NCBI GenBank assembly: GCA_902604855.1
Contig: CACLAF010000001.1
Location: 124,001 to 188,000 of the forward strand
DNA length: 64,000 bases
From: an uncultured SAR86 cluster bacterium
GTDB taxonomy: Bacteria > Pseudomonadota > Gammaproteobacteria > Magnimaribacterales > Magnimaribacteraceae
Direction of reading: 5' to 3'
Position numbers and translations under genes: made by a program. Shown piece after piece: positions 25,976 through 35,486 of the stretch. Position 1 is the first letter of the stretch. Each line of letters begins with the position of its first letter. A model generated the notes under the pieces. It worked only from the letters and a program-made list of their open reading frames with translations, had not been told where the DNA came from and ran no database searches.

Positions 25976-26944
25976 CTATAGATTAGAAACTGAAACTAAA
26001 TCTAGATCAAATCCTACAGCCGGTCTATCGCGATCTGATTGTTTTCTTAGACCATCATATCTTCCACCTTTTGCAAGCACATAACCTGCTGAATCAGAAT
26101 ACGCGGAAAATACAACTCCATTATGATATTTGAACCCTTGAACCTCAGCTAAATCAACATGCAAAGTTATTCCCGATTTATTTATTAGCTTGGTTGCCAA
26201 GCCTTCAAGATCATCCATAAAATTTTGAGTTGTCTCAAAGTAAGAAAAACTTTCTTTTGCGGACTGGATTATGTCAATCTCACCATACATATCGCACAGT
26301 GATATTAAAGATTGTTTATTATTGTATGAATCTGGAATGATTTTATCTAAGTCAGATTTAGATTTTTTAGAAAGAGCTATTTCTAAGTCTACAAAAATTT
26401 CTTTACCTAATTTCTTGAAAGGTTCAAGGACGGAAGAAATAAATGCAGCGTGACCAAGACTAAGAGTTATATTTTTTATACCTGCAATCTCGAGGCTCTT
26501 TAACATTAAATTTATACTCTCTAATTCAGCCTCATTGGAAGAATCTCCAAATATTTCAGCGCCTACTTGTATAGTCGTTCTTGATCTTAATGACTTTGAT
26601 GCCTTACTCTTGACAACCTCTCCTGCATAACAGAGTTTTACTACTTCATTAGACTGTATTCGATAAGCATCTATCCTAGAGGCTTGTTCTGAAATATCTG
26701 GCCTTATGGATAGATCTTTTCCAGTTAAATTATCTTTGAAACTAAATGCATGAGACTTAATCTCATCATGAGCCTCACCACCTATTGATTCAGATAATTC
26801 TAATAAAGGAGGTGTAATAAATTCAAAACCAGAGGAAATATATTCATCAATCAATTTCCTTCTCAACATCTCCACCTCAATAGCTTTAGGTGGGAGAAGT
26901 TCGTCTACGCCATCGGGTAAGCTCCAGCGTATTTTTGAACTCAT
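25976..26944 (-). CDS. hisZ: ATP phosphoribosyltransferase regulatory subunit
   Basis: A histidyl-tRNA-synthetase-like protein that lacks aminoacylation activity and acts as the regulatory partner of short-form HisG in histidine synthesis. The 322-aa protein keeps the class II fold: GFEFITPPLLE, LSIRPDISEQASRID (motif 2 region) and YVLAKGGRYDGL (motif 3 region), while the anticodon-binding domain of HisRS is missing. Its presence implies a short HisG elsewhere. It lies between hflC (3 nt) and purA (10 nt). Confidence 0.94.
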   Translation of the reverse strand: MSSKIRWSLPDGVDELLPPKAIEVEMLRRKLIDEYISSGFEFITPPLLELSESIGGEAHDEIKSHAFSFKDNLTGKDLSIRPDISEQASRIDAYRIQSNEVVKLCYAGEVVKSKASKSLRSRTTIQVGAEIFGDSSNEAELESINLMLKSLEIAGIKNITLSLGHAAFISSVLEPFKKLGKEIFVDLEIALSKKSKSDLDKIIPDSYNNKQSLISLCDMYGEIDIIQSAKESFSYFETTQNFMDDLEGLATKLINKSGITLHVDLAEVQGFKYHNGVVFSAYSDSAGYVLAKGGRYDGLRKQSDRDRPAVGFDLDLVSVSNL

Positions 26945-26947
26945 CTA

Positions 26948-27823
26948 CTAATTTGTAGCTTTAGAATTATCTAGATATTTAAAGAAATCACTGTCAGGAT
27001 TAATTAAAAGGATATCTGATTTACTTCCAAAAGTTGATTGATATGCCTTTAAACTTCTTGTGAAATCATAAAATTCTGGATCTTTGGAATAAGCATTAGC
27101 ATATGTTGCTGCTGCTGTTGCATCTCCGTTTCCTTTTGTTTCCTCTGCTTGTCTGTAAGCATCAGCAAGAATGATCGTTTTTTCTTTGTCAGCTGTTGCT
27201 CTAATTTTTTCAGCAACCTCATTACCTTGCGCTCTAAGTTCTTTAGCTAGCCTTTCTCTCTCTGTTCTCATTCGGTTGTAAACCGACTCACTAACTTCTG
27301 GAGGTAGATCTATCTTTTTGACTCTCAAATCTATTACTTCTACACCCAACTCTTCAACAGCTATATTATCTAGTTGAAGTGTAAGTTTATCCATGAGCTC
27401 GTCTCTTTCTCCAGAAACAACTTCATTAACTGTCCTTGTACCAAATTCATTTCTTAAACCGGCATCGACTCTTTGGATTAAAAGTCTTCTCAATCTTTCC
27501 TCATCACCACCTGTAGTAGTGAAATACTTTTCTACATCGCTTACTCTCCATTTTACAAATGAATCAACGGTTAAAGCTTTCTTTTCAGATGTTAGATAGC
27601 TTTGAGGTGCAGCATCTAGGGTTAGAATTCTTGCATCAAATTTTCTAACTGTATTAATGATTGGAAGTTTGAAATGTAATCCTGGAGGTACATCGGCTTC
27701 TACGACTTCTCCAAATCTTAATTTAACCGCCCTCTCAGTCTCTTTTACTACGAAAATTGAGGCCGAGATTAAAGCTATAAAAGCTATCAATATAGGTATC
27801 AGTAAAAGTCTTAATGTTTTCAT
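26948..27823 (-). CDS. hflC: protease modulator HflC
   Basis: SPFH/prohibitin-family membrane protein that, with HflK, forms a cage around the FtsH protease. The 291-aa protein has one N-terminal membrane segment (residues about 7-27), the SPFH domain beginning ETERAVKLRFGEVVEADVPPGLHF and a coiled-coil region near 180-225 rich in Glu, Arg and Ala. Its start overlaps the hflK stop by 1 nt, consistent with stoichiometric, coupled synthesis. Confidence 0.97.
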   Translation of the reverse strand: MKTLRLLLIPILIAFIALISASIFVVKETERAVKLRFGEVVEADVPPGLHFKLPIINTVRKFDARILTLDAAPQSYLTSEKKALTVDSFVKWRVSDVEKYFTTTGGDEERLRRLLIQRVDAGLRNEFGTRTVNEVVSGERDELMDKLTLQLDNIAVEELGVEVIDLRVKKIDLPPEVSESVYNRMRTERERLAKELRAQGNEVAEKIRATADKEKTIILADAYRQAEETKGNGDATAAATYANAYSKDPEFYDFTRSLKAYQSTFGSKSDILLINPDSDFFKYLDNSKATN

Positions 27824-28950
27824 TATCTTCGCTCCTCTTGTCTGTTTCTTCGCCTTATCTCTTCAATAACCTGATTTGTTAAATCACTTATTGATGCATT
27901 CCCTGACGAGCTTGGTATATTCAAGTTCTCAACTCCTCTAGCTGACTCAGCAATCTTATCTAAGGGCAGATAAAGTATATTATTTCCACCTTCTACGTCT
28001 ATCATAACCTTTGTACTATTAGACATTACTCCTTGAATCGAATCCAAATATAAACGGTTACGAGTTACATCTGGAGCTTTTTGATATTCAGATAAAAGAA
28101 GATTAAAACGGGTAGCATCACCTTCAGCCTCGGATATGACTTGCTCTTTATATGCCTCAGCATCTTGTAACATTCTCTGTGCTTGTCCTCTGGCTTCTGG
28201 TACCAAGCCATTAGCGTAAGTTTCTGCTTCATTTCTCGCTCTAACTTCGTCTTCCCTTGCTTTGATAACGTCATCAAAGGCTTCTTGTACTTGATTTGGA
28301 GGTGAAGAGTCTTCGATATTTACAATTACAACTTCCAAACCAGTGTTATATTTATTTAAGTAACGTTGTAATCTGGTTTTAACTTCTTGTGCAATTAGCT
28401 CACGACCCGTTGTAAGAGCATCATCCATAATTGAACCTCCTACAACATGCCTTAACGCACTTTCAGTCGCTTGAACTAAACTGGCATCAGCGTCTCTAAT
28501 GTCTAAAACATACTTTTGTGGGTCTGCAATTTGGTACTGAATAGAGACTGTCACATCAACAATATTTTCATCTTTAGTAAGCATCAAAGCATCGTGTCTA
28601 TGTGGCCTAACTCTTACTACATCAACAATCTCCCAAGCGTCAATGATGGGAGGATTCCATCTCAAGCCGGGGCCTTTGATTTCTTGAAATTTACCAAGCC
28701 TAAGTACTACTGACCTTTCTGCCTGCTCAACCTGATATATTCCAGCTCCAACCCATAACAGCACTAATACACCTAAAATCAAAGGTAAACTTTTAAGGCT
28801 GAACCCACCACCATCTGAAGAGTCACCAGAAGATCCTCCTCCAAAAATAGATTCGATTCTTTGTCTGACTTTTTTAATTACTTCGTCGATCTCCGGAGGA
28901 GTGTCATTTCTTCCCCAAGGATCTTTATTATCATTTCCATTCCAAGACAT
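27823..28950 (-). CDS. hflK: protease modulator HflK
   Basis: Partner of HflC in the FtsH-regulating complex. The 375-aa protein has a hydrophilic, Gly/Asn-rich N-terminus (MSWNGNDNKDPWGRND), one membrane segment at about residues 52-70 (SLPLILGVLVLLWVGAGIYQV), the SPFH domain (QAERSVVLRLGKFQEIKGPGL, seen as one block) and a C-terminal coiled coil ending in an Arg-rich tail. It begins next to the hflX stop with no gap. Confidence 0.97.
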   Translation of the reverse strand: MSWNGNDNKDPWGRNDTPPEIDEVIKKVRQRIESIFGGGSSGDSSDGGGFSLKSLPLILGVLVLLWVGAGIYQVEQAERSVVLRLGKFQEIKGPGLRWNPPIIDAWEIVDVVRVRPHRHDALMLTKDENIVDVTVSIQYQIADPQKYVLDIRDADASLVQATESALRHVVGGSIMDDALTTGRELIAQEVKTRLQRYLNKYNTGLEVVIVNIEDSSPPNQVQEAFDDVIKAREDEVRARNEAETYANGLVPEARGQAQRMLQDAEAYKEQVISEAEGDATRFNLLLSEYQKAPDVTRNRLYLDSIQGVMSNSTKVMIDVEGGNNILYLPLDKIAESARGVENLNIPSSSGNASISDLTNQVIEEIRRRNRQEERR

Positions 28951-30249
28951 TTATATTGCTTCCTGTGTTTGTTTTTCTTTGATTAAGTCGAAACCATCAA
29001 CTTCTAATAACTTAATGAGGTCATTTTGAAAATTTTCAAGATGTAATTCTATCAGACCTTCGTTAGATATTCTCTCTTCTAGCACACTTCCAGATGAATA
29101 AAGCTCAGATCTCAACCAACCTAAGTCATTTGTTAAGCTCACCCAATTAGTAGTTATTTTACCTTTAAGCTTAGTGTTGATAGCATCATATAAACTTCCG
29201 AAGCCTTTTTGTGCCGTTGACGATATCCAAACCTGATCAGAACTTTCTTGTGATATCTCGTTCAGAGACGATATATCAAGTTTATCAGTCTTATTATTCA
29301 CTCTTATTAGAAGCTTATCCGATAAGTCCAAATCTTTTAAAATTTTCTCTACTTCTTTCACTTTAAATCTGTGATCTTTATCTGAAATGTCCACAACATG
29401 TAGTAGAAGATCTGCTGAACTTAGATCATCCAACGTTGCTTTAAATGATTCAATGAGTTTTGTTGGAAGATTGGAAATAAACCCAACAGTATCAGAGAAT
29501 AAAATATGCTGCAGCTCTTGTTTACTATTCTTTCTGGTGACTGAGTCTAGGGTTGCAAAAGGTTTGTCAGCAGCATACAGATTATTTTGAGTAAGATGAT
29601 TAAATAAAGTAGTTTTGCCCGCATTTGTATACCCCACAAGTGCTACGACCATTTCTTTACCTTTACTTCTTGCGTAACGATTTATTTCTTTCTGATTATG
29701 TGCCTTATTTAATCTCTTCTTCAAACTTTTTATTCTATGGCCTATAAGTCTTCTATCTGTTTCTAATTGCGTTTCACCTGGACCTCTTAACCCTATTCCT
29801 CCCTTTTGCCTTTCAAGGTGGCTCCATCCTCTAACCAGCCTAGTAGAAAGATGAGTTAATTGAGCCAATTCAACTTGTAGCTTTCCAATATGACTAGTTG
29901 CTCTTGTTGCAAAGATATCAAGAATTAATGATGTACGATCCAAAACTCGAGTTCCAAGGTATTTTTCTAAATTTCTTTCTTGGGAAGGAGATAGATCATT
30001 ATTAAAAATGACTAATCCGCATTTATTTATTTTTACAAGCTCCCTAATTTCATTGAGTTTGCCTAGTTTCACAAAATAATTAGGAGAAGGTCTTTCAATC
30101 TTACATGTTATCTCCGCACAAACACCTGCACCTGAAGACATACACAGTTCTTTAAACTCTTCTTTGGCTTCTAGTTGTAAATCTTTATTTAAAGAAAACC
30201 TTTCCACGTGTACAAGTATGGATTGTGGTAATGTTTCTTCTATATTCAT
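28951..30249 (-). CDS. hflX: ribosome-associated GTPase HflX
   Basis: GTPase that splits stalled or hibernating 70S ribosomes. The 432-aa protein has the N-terminal HflX domain, then GGIGLRGPGETQLETDRR and the G1 motif GYTNAGKTTLFNHL. Further landmarks are a DTVGFI switch and the NKTDKL-type base-recognition motif. Its start overlaps the miaA stop by 4 nt (ATGA). In most gammaproteobacteria hfq lies between these two genes, and here there is no room for it. Confidence 0.97.
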   Translation of the reverse strand: MNIEETLPQSILVHVERFSLNKDLQLEAKEEFKELCMSSGAGVCAEITCKIERPSPNYFVKLGKLNEIRELVKINKCGLVIFNNDLSPSQERNLEKYLGTRVLDRTSLILDIFATRATSHIGKLQVELAQLTHLSTRLVRGWSHLERQKGGIGLRGPGETQLETDRRLIGHRIKSLKKRLNKAHNQKEINRYARSKGKEMVVALVGYTNAGKTTLFNHLTQNNLYAADKPFATLDSVTRKNSKQELQHILFSDTVGFISNLPTKLIESFKATLDDLSSADLLLHVVDISDKDHRFKVKEVEKILKDLDLSDKLLIRVNNKTDKLDISSLNEISQESSDQVWISSTAQKGFGSLYDAINTKLKGKITTNWVSLTNDLGWLRSELYSSGSVLEERISNEGLIELHLENFQNDLIKLLEVDGFDLIKEKQTQEAI

Positions 30250-31184
30250 GAATTTTTTAAAATTAAATCCTTTACCGAAGTAAATAGAGAAGAATTATTC
30301 TCTAGAAAAATTATATTGTCCCAGCTTCTCATCCATGTCATTTGTCTTTTAGCCAGTTGTCTTGTTGAATTAATACCTCTATCAATCATATCATCAAGAC
30401 TGTAATCTCCTGCTAAATATTCACATACCTGACGATACCCTACGCTTTTCATTGATTGAGAATTTGGACTCATTCCTTTGCATCCAAGAATGCCTTCCAC
30501 CTCTTCAATCAGTCCATTGTGGATCATTCCTTTAAATCTTTTTGCAATAATCTCTCGATGTATGTCTTTGTCTTGAGGCTTAATGGCAATTTGAATTAAA
30601 TTAGATTCGCTTATCACCTTATTGATTTCTTTTTTATTTTCAGCCTGCCATTTAGAAAGCTCTTTACCCGTTGCTAAAAAAACCTCAATAGCTCTCTTAA
30701 TTCTTTGGGTATCATTTTGATGAATTTTTAAAGAGGAATTTTTATCTATTTTTTCTAAATATCTATGCATTTCATGTACCCCTCTCTCTTCAAACTCCTT
30801 TTTAACTCTGAGTCTTATTTGACTGTCTACTGGAGGTAATCTTGAGATACCATTTACTAAGTGGTGAAAATACATCATTGTTCCGCCAACGAGTAAAGGT
30901 ATTCTCTTGGTTTGAAATGCATTTCTTATGGAGTCGATGACATCATCTTGAAATTGAGAAGTGGAATAACTTTCGTCTGGTTTTAAGATATCAATTAATT
31001 CATGAGGATATTTCTCAAGAACCTTTGATGATGGTTTTCCGCTCCCTATATTCAAATGTTTATAAATCTGAACAGAATCAACACTTATAATATTGATATC
31101 TAAGTTCTTATATAACTCTATTGCTAAGTCGGTTTTCCCCGCTCCTGTCGGACCCATTAGCGTAATAATTAATCTCTTTTCCAC
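30246..31184 (-). CDS. miaA: tRNA dimethylallyltransferase
   Basis: Adds a dimethylallyl group from DMAPP to A37 of tRNAs reading UNN codons. The 312-aa protein has the P-loop GPTGAGKTDLAIELY, the ISVDSVQIYKHLNIGSGKPS substrate region, LVGGTMMYFHHLV and RQLAKRQMTWMRSW. The frame opens with GTG at 31184 (an ATG 4 nt upstream is out of frame). No Shine-Dalgarno is visible, and a TATCAT -10-like box ends 6 nt before the GTG. It is the first gene of the long hflX-hflK-hflC-hisZ-purA operon, behind the amt terminator. Confidence 0.96.
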   Translation of the reverse strand: MEKRLIITLMGPTGAGKTDLAIELYKNLDINIISVDSVQIYKHLNIGSGKPSSKVLEKYPHELIDILKPDESYSTSQFQDDVIDSIRNAFQTKRIPLLVGGTMMYFHHLVNGISRLPPVDSQIRLRVKKEFEERGVHEMHRYLEKIDKNSSLKIHQNDTQRIKRAIEVFLATGKELSKWQAENKKEINKVISESNLIQIAIKPQDKDIHREIIAKRFKGMIHNGLIEEVEGILGCKGMSPNSQSMKSVGYRQVCEYLAGDYSLDDMIDRGINSTRQLAKRQMTWMRSWDNIIFLENNSSLFTSVKDLILKNS

Positions 31185-31190
31185 TCATAT

Positions 31191-31196
31191 ATGATA
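31191..31196 (-). promoter_or_regulatory. -10-like box placing miaA transcription start at its start codon
   Basis: TATCAT on the minus strand (5 of 6 matches to TATAAT) lies exactly 6 nt before the miaA GTG, so the expected first transcribed base would be the G of GTG. No Shine-Dalgarno is present in between. Confidence 0.3.
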
Positions 31197-31207
31197 GTTT
31201 ATTAAAA

Positions 31208-31242
31208 GAAAAAAAAACCGACTGATTAGCCGGTTTTTTTTT
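31208..31242 (-). terminator. intrinsic terminator downstream of the first amt gene
   Basis: A short hairpin AACCG..CGGTT with a 10-nt loop is flanked by an A run on one side and a run of nine T on the other, so it could work on both strands. It sits 13 nt past the amt stop and before the miaA promoter. Confidence 0.75.
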
Positions 31243-31254
31243 ATTAGTAAAATC

Positions 31255-32532
31255 TCAAGTTAAATCGTAACCTCTTTCTTCATGCTCAGTAACATCTAAA
31301 CCTTCGTATTCCTCTTCTTCACTAACTCTTAAGGAAGTAAAAGAACCGATTAGTCTTAGAATTATCCACGAGGCAACAGCAGTCCATAAACCTATAACAG
31401 CAATCCCCTTTAATTGAATAAAAAACTGTTCCATAGGAATCCATTCTTCACCAGCACTAGAGCCAAGAAAACCTCCTTGGACGCCAAGAAAACTTACCAT
31501 AATAATACCGATTATTCCTCCTACGCCATGAACAGGAAATACATCTAAGGAGTCATCTATTCCAAATAAACCCTTCACAGCTTGGGTAGCATAGAAGCAT
31601 ATTGAACCTGCCATTAGACCAATTAATAATGCACCCTCTGGTCCAACGCTACCTGATGCAGGTGTAATAGTAGCTAGGCCTGCAACCATACCAGTTGCTA
31701 TACCAACTATTGTAGGCTTACCTCCTTTAATCCATTCAATAGCCATCCAAGTTAAGGCTCCTGTAGCTGCACTTATATGCGTTACAAGCATAGCCATGCC
31801 TGCAAGACCATCAGCAGCCCAAGAACTTCCAGCATTAAACCCAAACCAGCCAACCCAAAGCATGGCAGCTCCAGTAACTACCATTGTTCTGTTATGAGGT
31901 GGCATAGCTGTTGAAGGAAAGCCTTTTCTAGGACCTAATACGATAGCTATAACTAAAGCACCAACTCCACAAGTTAAGTGCACAACAAGACCACCGGCAA
32001 AATCCTTAACATCGGCTAGGTAACCTCCTCCCCATATCATATGGCAAGCAGGCAGATAAACTACCGTAAACCAAAGCAAGGAAAATAAGCACATTGCACC
32101 GAATTTCATTCTTTCTGCAAATGCTCCAACAACCAAAGCTGGTGTAATGATGGCAAAAGTCATTTGAAATATTACAAATAGAGAATGGGGCATAGTTGTC
32201 CCGGGAGCCAAAGTATCTCTACCGATGCCACTTAAGAAAAATGCGCTGGTACCTCCAATAAAGGCATTGCCCTCAGTAAAGGCAAGACTGTATCCGTAGA
32301 CAACCCAAGCGACGGAGACGATACAAGCTATAGCAAAACATTGCATTAAAACTGATATCGCATTTTTACTTCTTACTAGTCCCGCATAGAAAAGGGAAAG
32401 CCCTGGAAGAGTCATAAACAGAACTAATGCAGTTGAAGTTAGTATCCAGGCAGTATCTCCTGAATTCAATTCATCTGCTGAAATAGTAAAAGAAAAAATT
32501 AAAGTACTAAAAAGAAAAAGTTTTTTTATCAT
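31255..32532 (-). CDS. amtB: ammonium transporter (AmtB type)
   Basis: Trimeric inner-membrane ammonium channel. The 425-aa protein begins with a cleavable-signal-like segment (residues 1-18), as in E. coli AmtB, followed by about 11 hydrophobic segments. The twin pore histidines lie in GGLVVHLTCGVGALVIA and FPVHGVGGIIGI, and the FAERMKFGAM and MLWVGWFGFNAGSS motifs are typical. The gene follows a PII gene by 15 nt, the usual glnK-amtB pairing, so its gating by the PII protein is expected. Confidence 0.96.
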   Translation of the reverse strand: MIKKLFLFSTLIFSFTISADELNSGDTAWILTSTALVLFMTLPGLSLFYAGLVRSKNAISVLMQCFAIACIVSVAWVVYGYSLAFTEGNAFIGGTSAFFLSGIGRDTLAPGTTMPHSLFVIFQMTFAIITPALVVGAFAERMKFGAMCLFSLLWFTVVYLPACHMIWGGGYLADVKDFAGGLVVHLTCGVGALVIAIVLGPRKGFPSTAMPPHNRTMVVTGAAMLWVGWFGFNAGSSWAADGLAGMAMLVTHISAATGALTWMAIEWIKGGKPTIVGIATGMVAGLATITPASGSVGPEGALLIGLMAGSICFYATQAVKGLFGIDDSLDVFPVHGVGGIIGIIMVSFLGVQGGFLGSSAGEEWIPMEQFFIQLKGIAVIGLWTAVASWIILRLIGSFTSLRVSEEEEYEGLDVTEHEERGYDLT

Positions 32533-32547
32533 GAGATCACCTATAAT

Positions 32548-33079
<532 letters not shown>

Positions 33080-33892
33080 CTACACTTGAGGTGTTCTAAA
33101 TGGTACTGAATCAAATAGAAGCATTTCACTGCAGTCAGGTTGAGGTCCTTCAATTTCCGGAGCAGTTTCCTCAAAGAGTTGTGCACCTAATTCTCTAGAT
33201 TCCTCTGAATCCCAAAATTGATGAAAAGCATAATCATAAGAACCTATTGAGGATCCTGAGATAGGAGTCTCAAAATCTGGAATGTGTATTGTGTAGAAAT
33301 AAGGAGATCCAGTTCCAGCCGTATCTTGCCCTGTTTCAATCCAGCTATTAAAAGTGTCTAAACCTGCAAGTAAATCTGCTTTTCCAAAGCTATCTGTAAA
33401 ACTACAAAACATGAATCCTACGACTCCACCTGGTTCTGAATCAGGCTCAGTAGCAGCTCTGTAAACATTTACGTCGAAACCATAGTTAGCTTCTTCACCG
33501 TTATCAGAAGCTCCACAAGATATAATGCTACTCGTTTTATCAGTCCAAGATTCTGCAGGTCCTGCTATCCATTCTTCCCAACCAGCTTGTGCCTGTTCTT
33601 CAGATTGCCAAACAAGGGTCCACATACCATCATATAAATCAGTTTCTGTTCGCGGAACAAGACCTACAGACATAGGCACAGCAGTCTCAAGGCCATCGAG
33701 AATCTCATTCCATTCGACAAGCATTTCAGAAAAAGACTCTTGGCTCATATCGGGTCCAAAATCACAAAACAAGTATTCGACATATCCTGTATTGATTGCT
33801 GAATCGCTTAACTCCACTTCTTGTGGACTTTCTGAACAAGAGTAAGCCAAAAAGGGTACTAAAAAAAATCCTAAAACTTTGGTTTTAAACAT
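33080..33892 (-). CDS. lipoprotein with a tandemly duplicated domain
   Basis: 270-aa protein of unknown function. The N-terminus has a lipoprotein-like signal ending at C19 (FLAYSCSES), although the residues before the cysteine are not a perfect lipobox. The mature part is an internal duplication. Repeat 1 (about 38-146) opens YVEYLFCDF and closes FDVNVYR. Repeat 2 (about 158-266) opens VVGFMFCSF and closes FDSVPFR. Each repeat has a second cysteine (C126, C254) and Trp-rich segments between. The mature protein is strongly acidic. It has its own RBS (AAGGAGAGG) and terminator. Its place between two PII-Amt pairs is suggestive of nitrogen-linked expression, but no function can be assigned. Confidence 0.75.
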   Translation of the reverse strand: MFKTKVLGFFLVPFLAYSCSESPQEVELSDSAINTGYVEYLFCDFGPDMSQESFSEMLVEWNEILDGLETAVPMSVGLVPRTETDLYDGMWTLVWQSEEQAQAGWEEWIAGPAESWTDKTSSIISCGASDNGEEANYGFDVNVYRAATEPDSEPGGVVGFMFCSFTDSFGKADLLAGLDTFNSWIETGQDTAGTGSPYFYTIHIPDFETPISGSSIGSYDYAFHQFWDSEESRELGAQLFEETAPEIEGPQPDCSEMLLFDSVPFRTPQV

Positions 33893-33934
33893 ATTACCTC
33901 TCCTTAAAAAAAAACCTTAATTGTTATTCTATTA

Positions 33935-34123
33935 CTAAGAAACAGAAACCTTTGAAACTTTAATGAATTGATAAAGTTCTTCTAGCTCATATAAAATTTT
34001 ACCTTCAATCTTGTAATAATTGGGACCTTTCTCCTCTCTTCTCCAAGCTTCCAGTGTTCTTTCACTGCACATTAAAATTTCTGCAGCATCTTTTGGTTTA
34101 ATTAATTTTATATCCATATCCAT
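33935..34123 (-). CDS. small helix-turn-helix protein (MerR/excisionase-like)
   Basis: 62-aa protein with KPKDAAEILMCSERTLEAWRR, a winged-helix HTH of the type found in the MerR/excisionase family (HTH_17), followed by GPNYYKIEGKILYELEELYQFI, the wing. AGGA lies 6 nt before the ATG. There is no integrase, recombinase or phage gene nearby, so it is more likely a small local regulator than an excisionase. It is 42 bp upstream of the repeat lipoprotein gene on the same strand. Confidence 0.75.
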   Translation of the reverse strand: MDMDIKLIKPKDAAEILMCSERTLEAWRREEKGPNYYKIEGKILYELEELYQFIKVSKVSVS

Positions 34124-34172
34124 TTTAATTCCTGAGTTAACATCCTTGTTAATGATTAATTCCTTTTAAACT

Positions 34173-34210
34173 CAAAAAAAAGGGGCAATCCGATTAAGGA
34201 TTGCCCATCT
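34173..34210 (-). terminator. intrinsic terminator of the second amt gene
   Basis: A perfect 9-bp stem GGGCAATCC/GGATTGCCC with a 6-nt loop is followed on the minus strand by a run of eight T. It lies 40 nt after the amt stop. Confidence 0.85.
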
Positions 34211-34245
34211 TTACTATGCCAATCGAGGCATAAAGGTACGCAGCA

Positions 34246-35469
34246 TTATTTGAAATCAGGGTAGGCTTCTACACCAATTTCAGATTTATCTAAGCCGATC
34301 TCTTCATCATTATCAGTCGCTCTAATTCCAACAATACTGTCAATGACTTTGAGAACTATGAAGCTTGTAACAAAGACCCAAGCAAAAATAACTATCACAC
34401 CAATGAATTGAGTTCCAAAAGCACCTGCACCTGATAGAGGTGTTGCCATGATTCCCCAAATTCCTACTGTTCCGTGTGCAGATATAGCACCTACTGGATC
34501 ATCGATTTTTAGTTTAGTGTCTAATATGACTACAGAGAAATACACGATTACGCCACCTATTAAACCTATTAATGTGGCTAAACCACCTGTTGGTGTGTCT
34601 GGTGCTGCAGTAATAGCAACTAAACCAGCAATAGCTCCATTTATTGCCATAGTGACATCAGCTTTTCCACTAAATATTTTACTAGCAAAAAGTCCGCCTA
34701 ATACTCCTCCAGCTGCTGCCATATTTGTATTCATGAATACTTGGCCAACAGCAATAGCATCAGCCGCAGTATTAACTGCTAGTTGAGAACCACCGTTGAA
34801 CCCGAACCATCCAAGCCATAGTATTAATGCACCTAGAGCTGCAATGGGTATATTTGAACCAGGAATAGCATATACAGAACCATCAGCTCCATATTTTCCT
34901 TTCCTAGCCCCTAAAATGCTTACCGCAGCAAGTGCTGCTGCCGCACCACAAAGGTGAACTACCCCTGAACCTGCAAAGTCAGTGTAGCCAAGAGCATCAA
35001 GGCCGCCGCCGCCCCATTTCCAGTATCCTTGGACTGGATATATAAAACCAGTCAAGATTACAGCAAATGCGAAGAATGGTAATAATTTCATTCTTTCTGC
35101 AACTGCTCCCGAGACAATAGACATAGCTGTAGCTACGAATACGACTTGGAAAAAGAAATCAGAAGCTTCTGAATATGATCCATAAGACATATCTTGATCA
35201 CCCATTCCCAATCCTAGATAGGACAAGCTGAATCCAGGGACCCAAGCCGATACAGCTGAATCACCAGGGTACATGATAAAGAAACCACATACTAAGTACA
35301 TAACACAAGCTATTGAGAATAATCCTAAGTTCTTAGTTACTATCTCAGCAGCATTCTTTGATCTTACCAATCCAGCTTCTAACATTGTGAAACCAGCTGC
35401 CATCCACATGACAAATGCCCCACTCATTAGAAGGTAGAAGGTATTGAGCGCGAATTCTAATTCTGTCAT
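34246..35469 (-). CDS. amt: ammonium transporter (second, divergent type)
   Basis: 407-aa Amt family channel. Unlike the copy at 31255 it has no separate signal peptide and opens directly with the first membrane helix (FYLLMSGAFVMWMAAGFTML). The twin histidines are retained in GSGVVHLCGAAAALAAV and GAISAHGTVGIWGI, and GAVAERMKLLPFFAF matches the family. It differs from the first copy throughout, so this is not a recent duplication. The PII gene lies 17 nt upstream and a strong terminator follows. Confidence 0.95.
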   Translation of the reverse strand: MTELEFALNTFYLLMSGAFVMWMAAGFTMLEAGLVRSKNAAEIVTKNLGLFSIACVMYLVCGFFIMYPGDSAVSAWVPGFSLSYLGLGMGDQDMSYGSYSEASDFFFQVVFVATAMSIVSGAVAERMKLLPFFAFAVILTGFIYPVQGYWKWGGGGLDALGYTDFAGSGVVHLCGAAAALAAVSILGARKGKYGADGSVYAIPGSNIPIAALGALILWLGWFGFNGGSQLAVNTAADAIAVGQVFMNTNMAAAGGVLGGLFASKIFSGKADVTMAINGAIAGLVAITAAPDTPTGGLATLIGLIGGVIVYFSVVILDTKLKIDDPVGAISAHGTVGIWGIMATPLSGAGAFGTQFIGVIVIFAWVFVTSFIVLKVIDSIVGIRATDNDEEIGLDKSEIGVEAYPDFK

Positions 35470-35486
35470 TTTTTCTCCTTAAATTT

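Noticed and set aside
33935-34123. Phage excisionase
   Set aside because: No integrase, attachment site or other phage gene is nearby.
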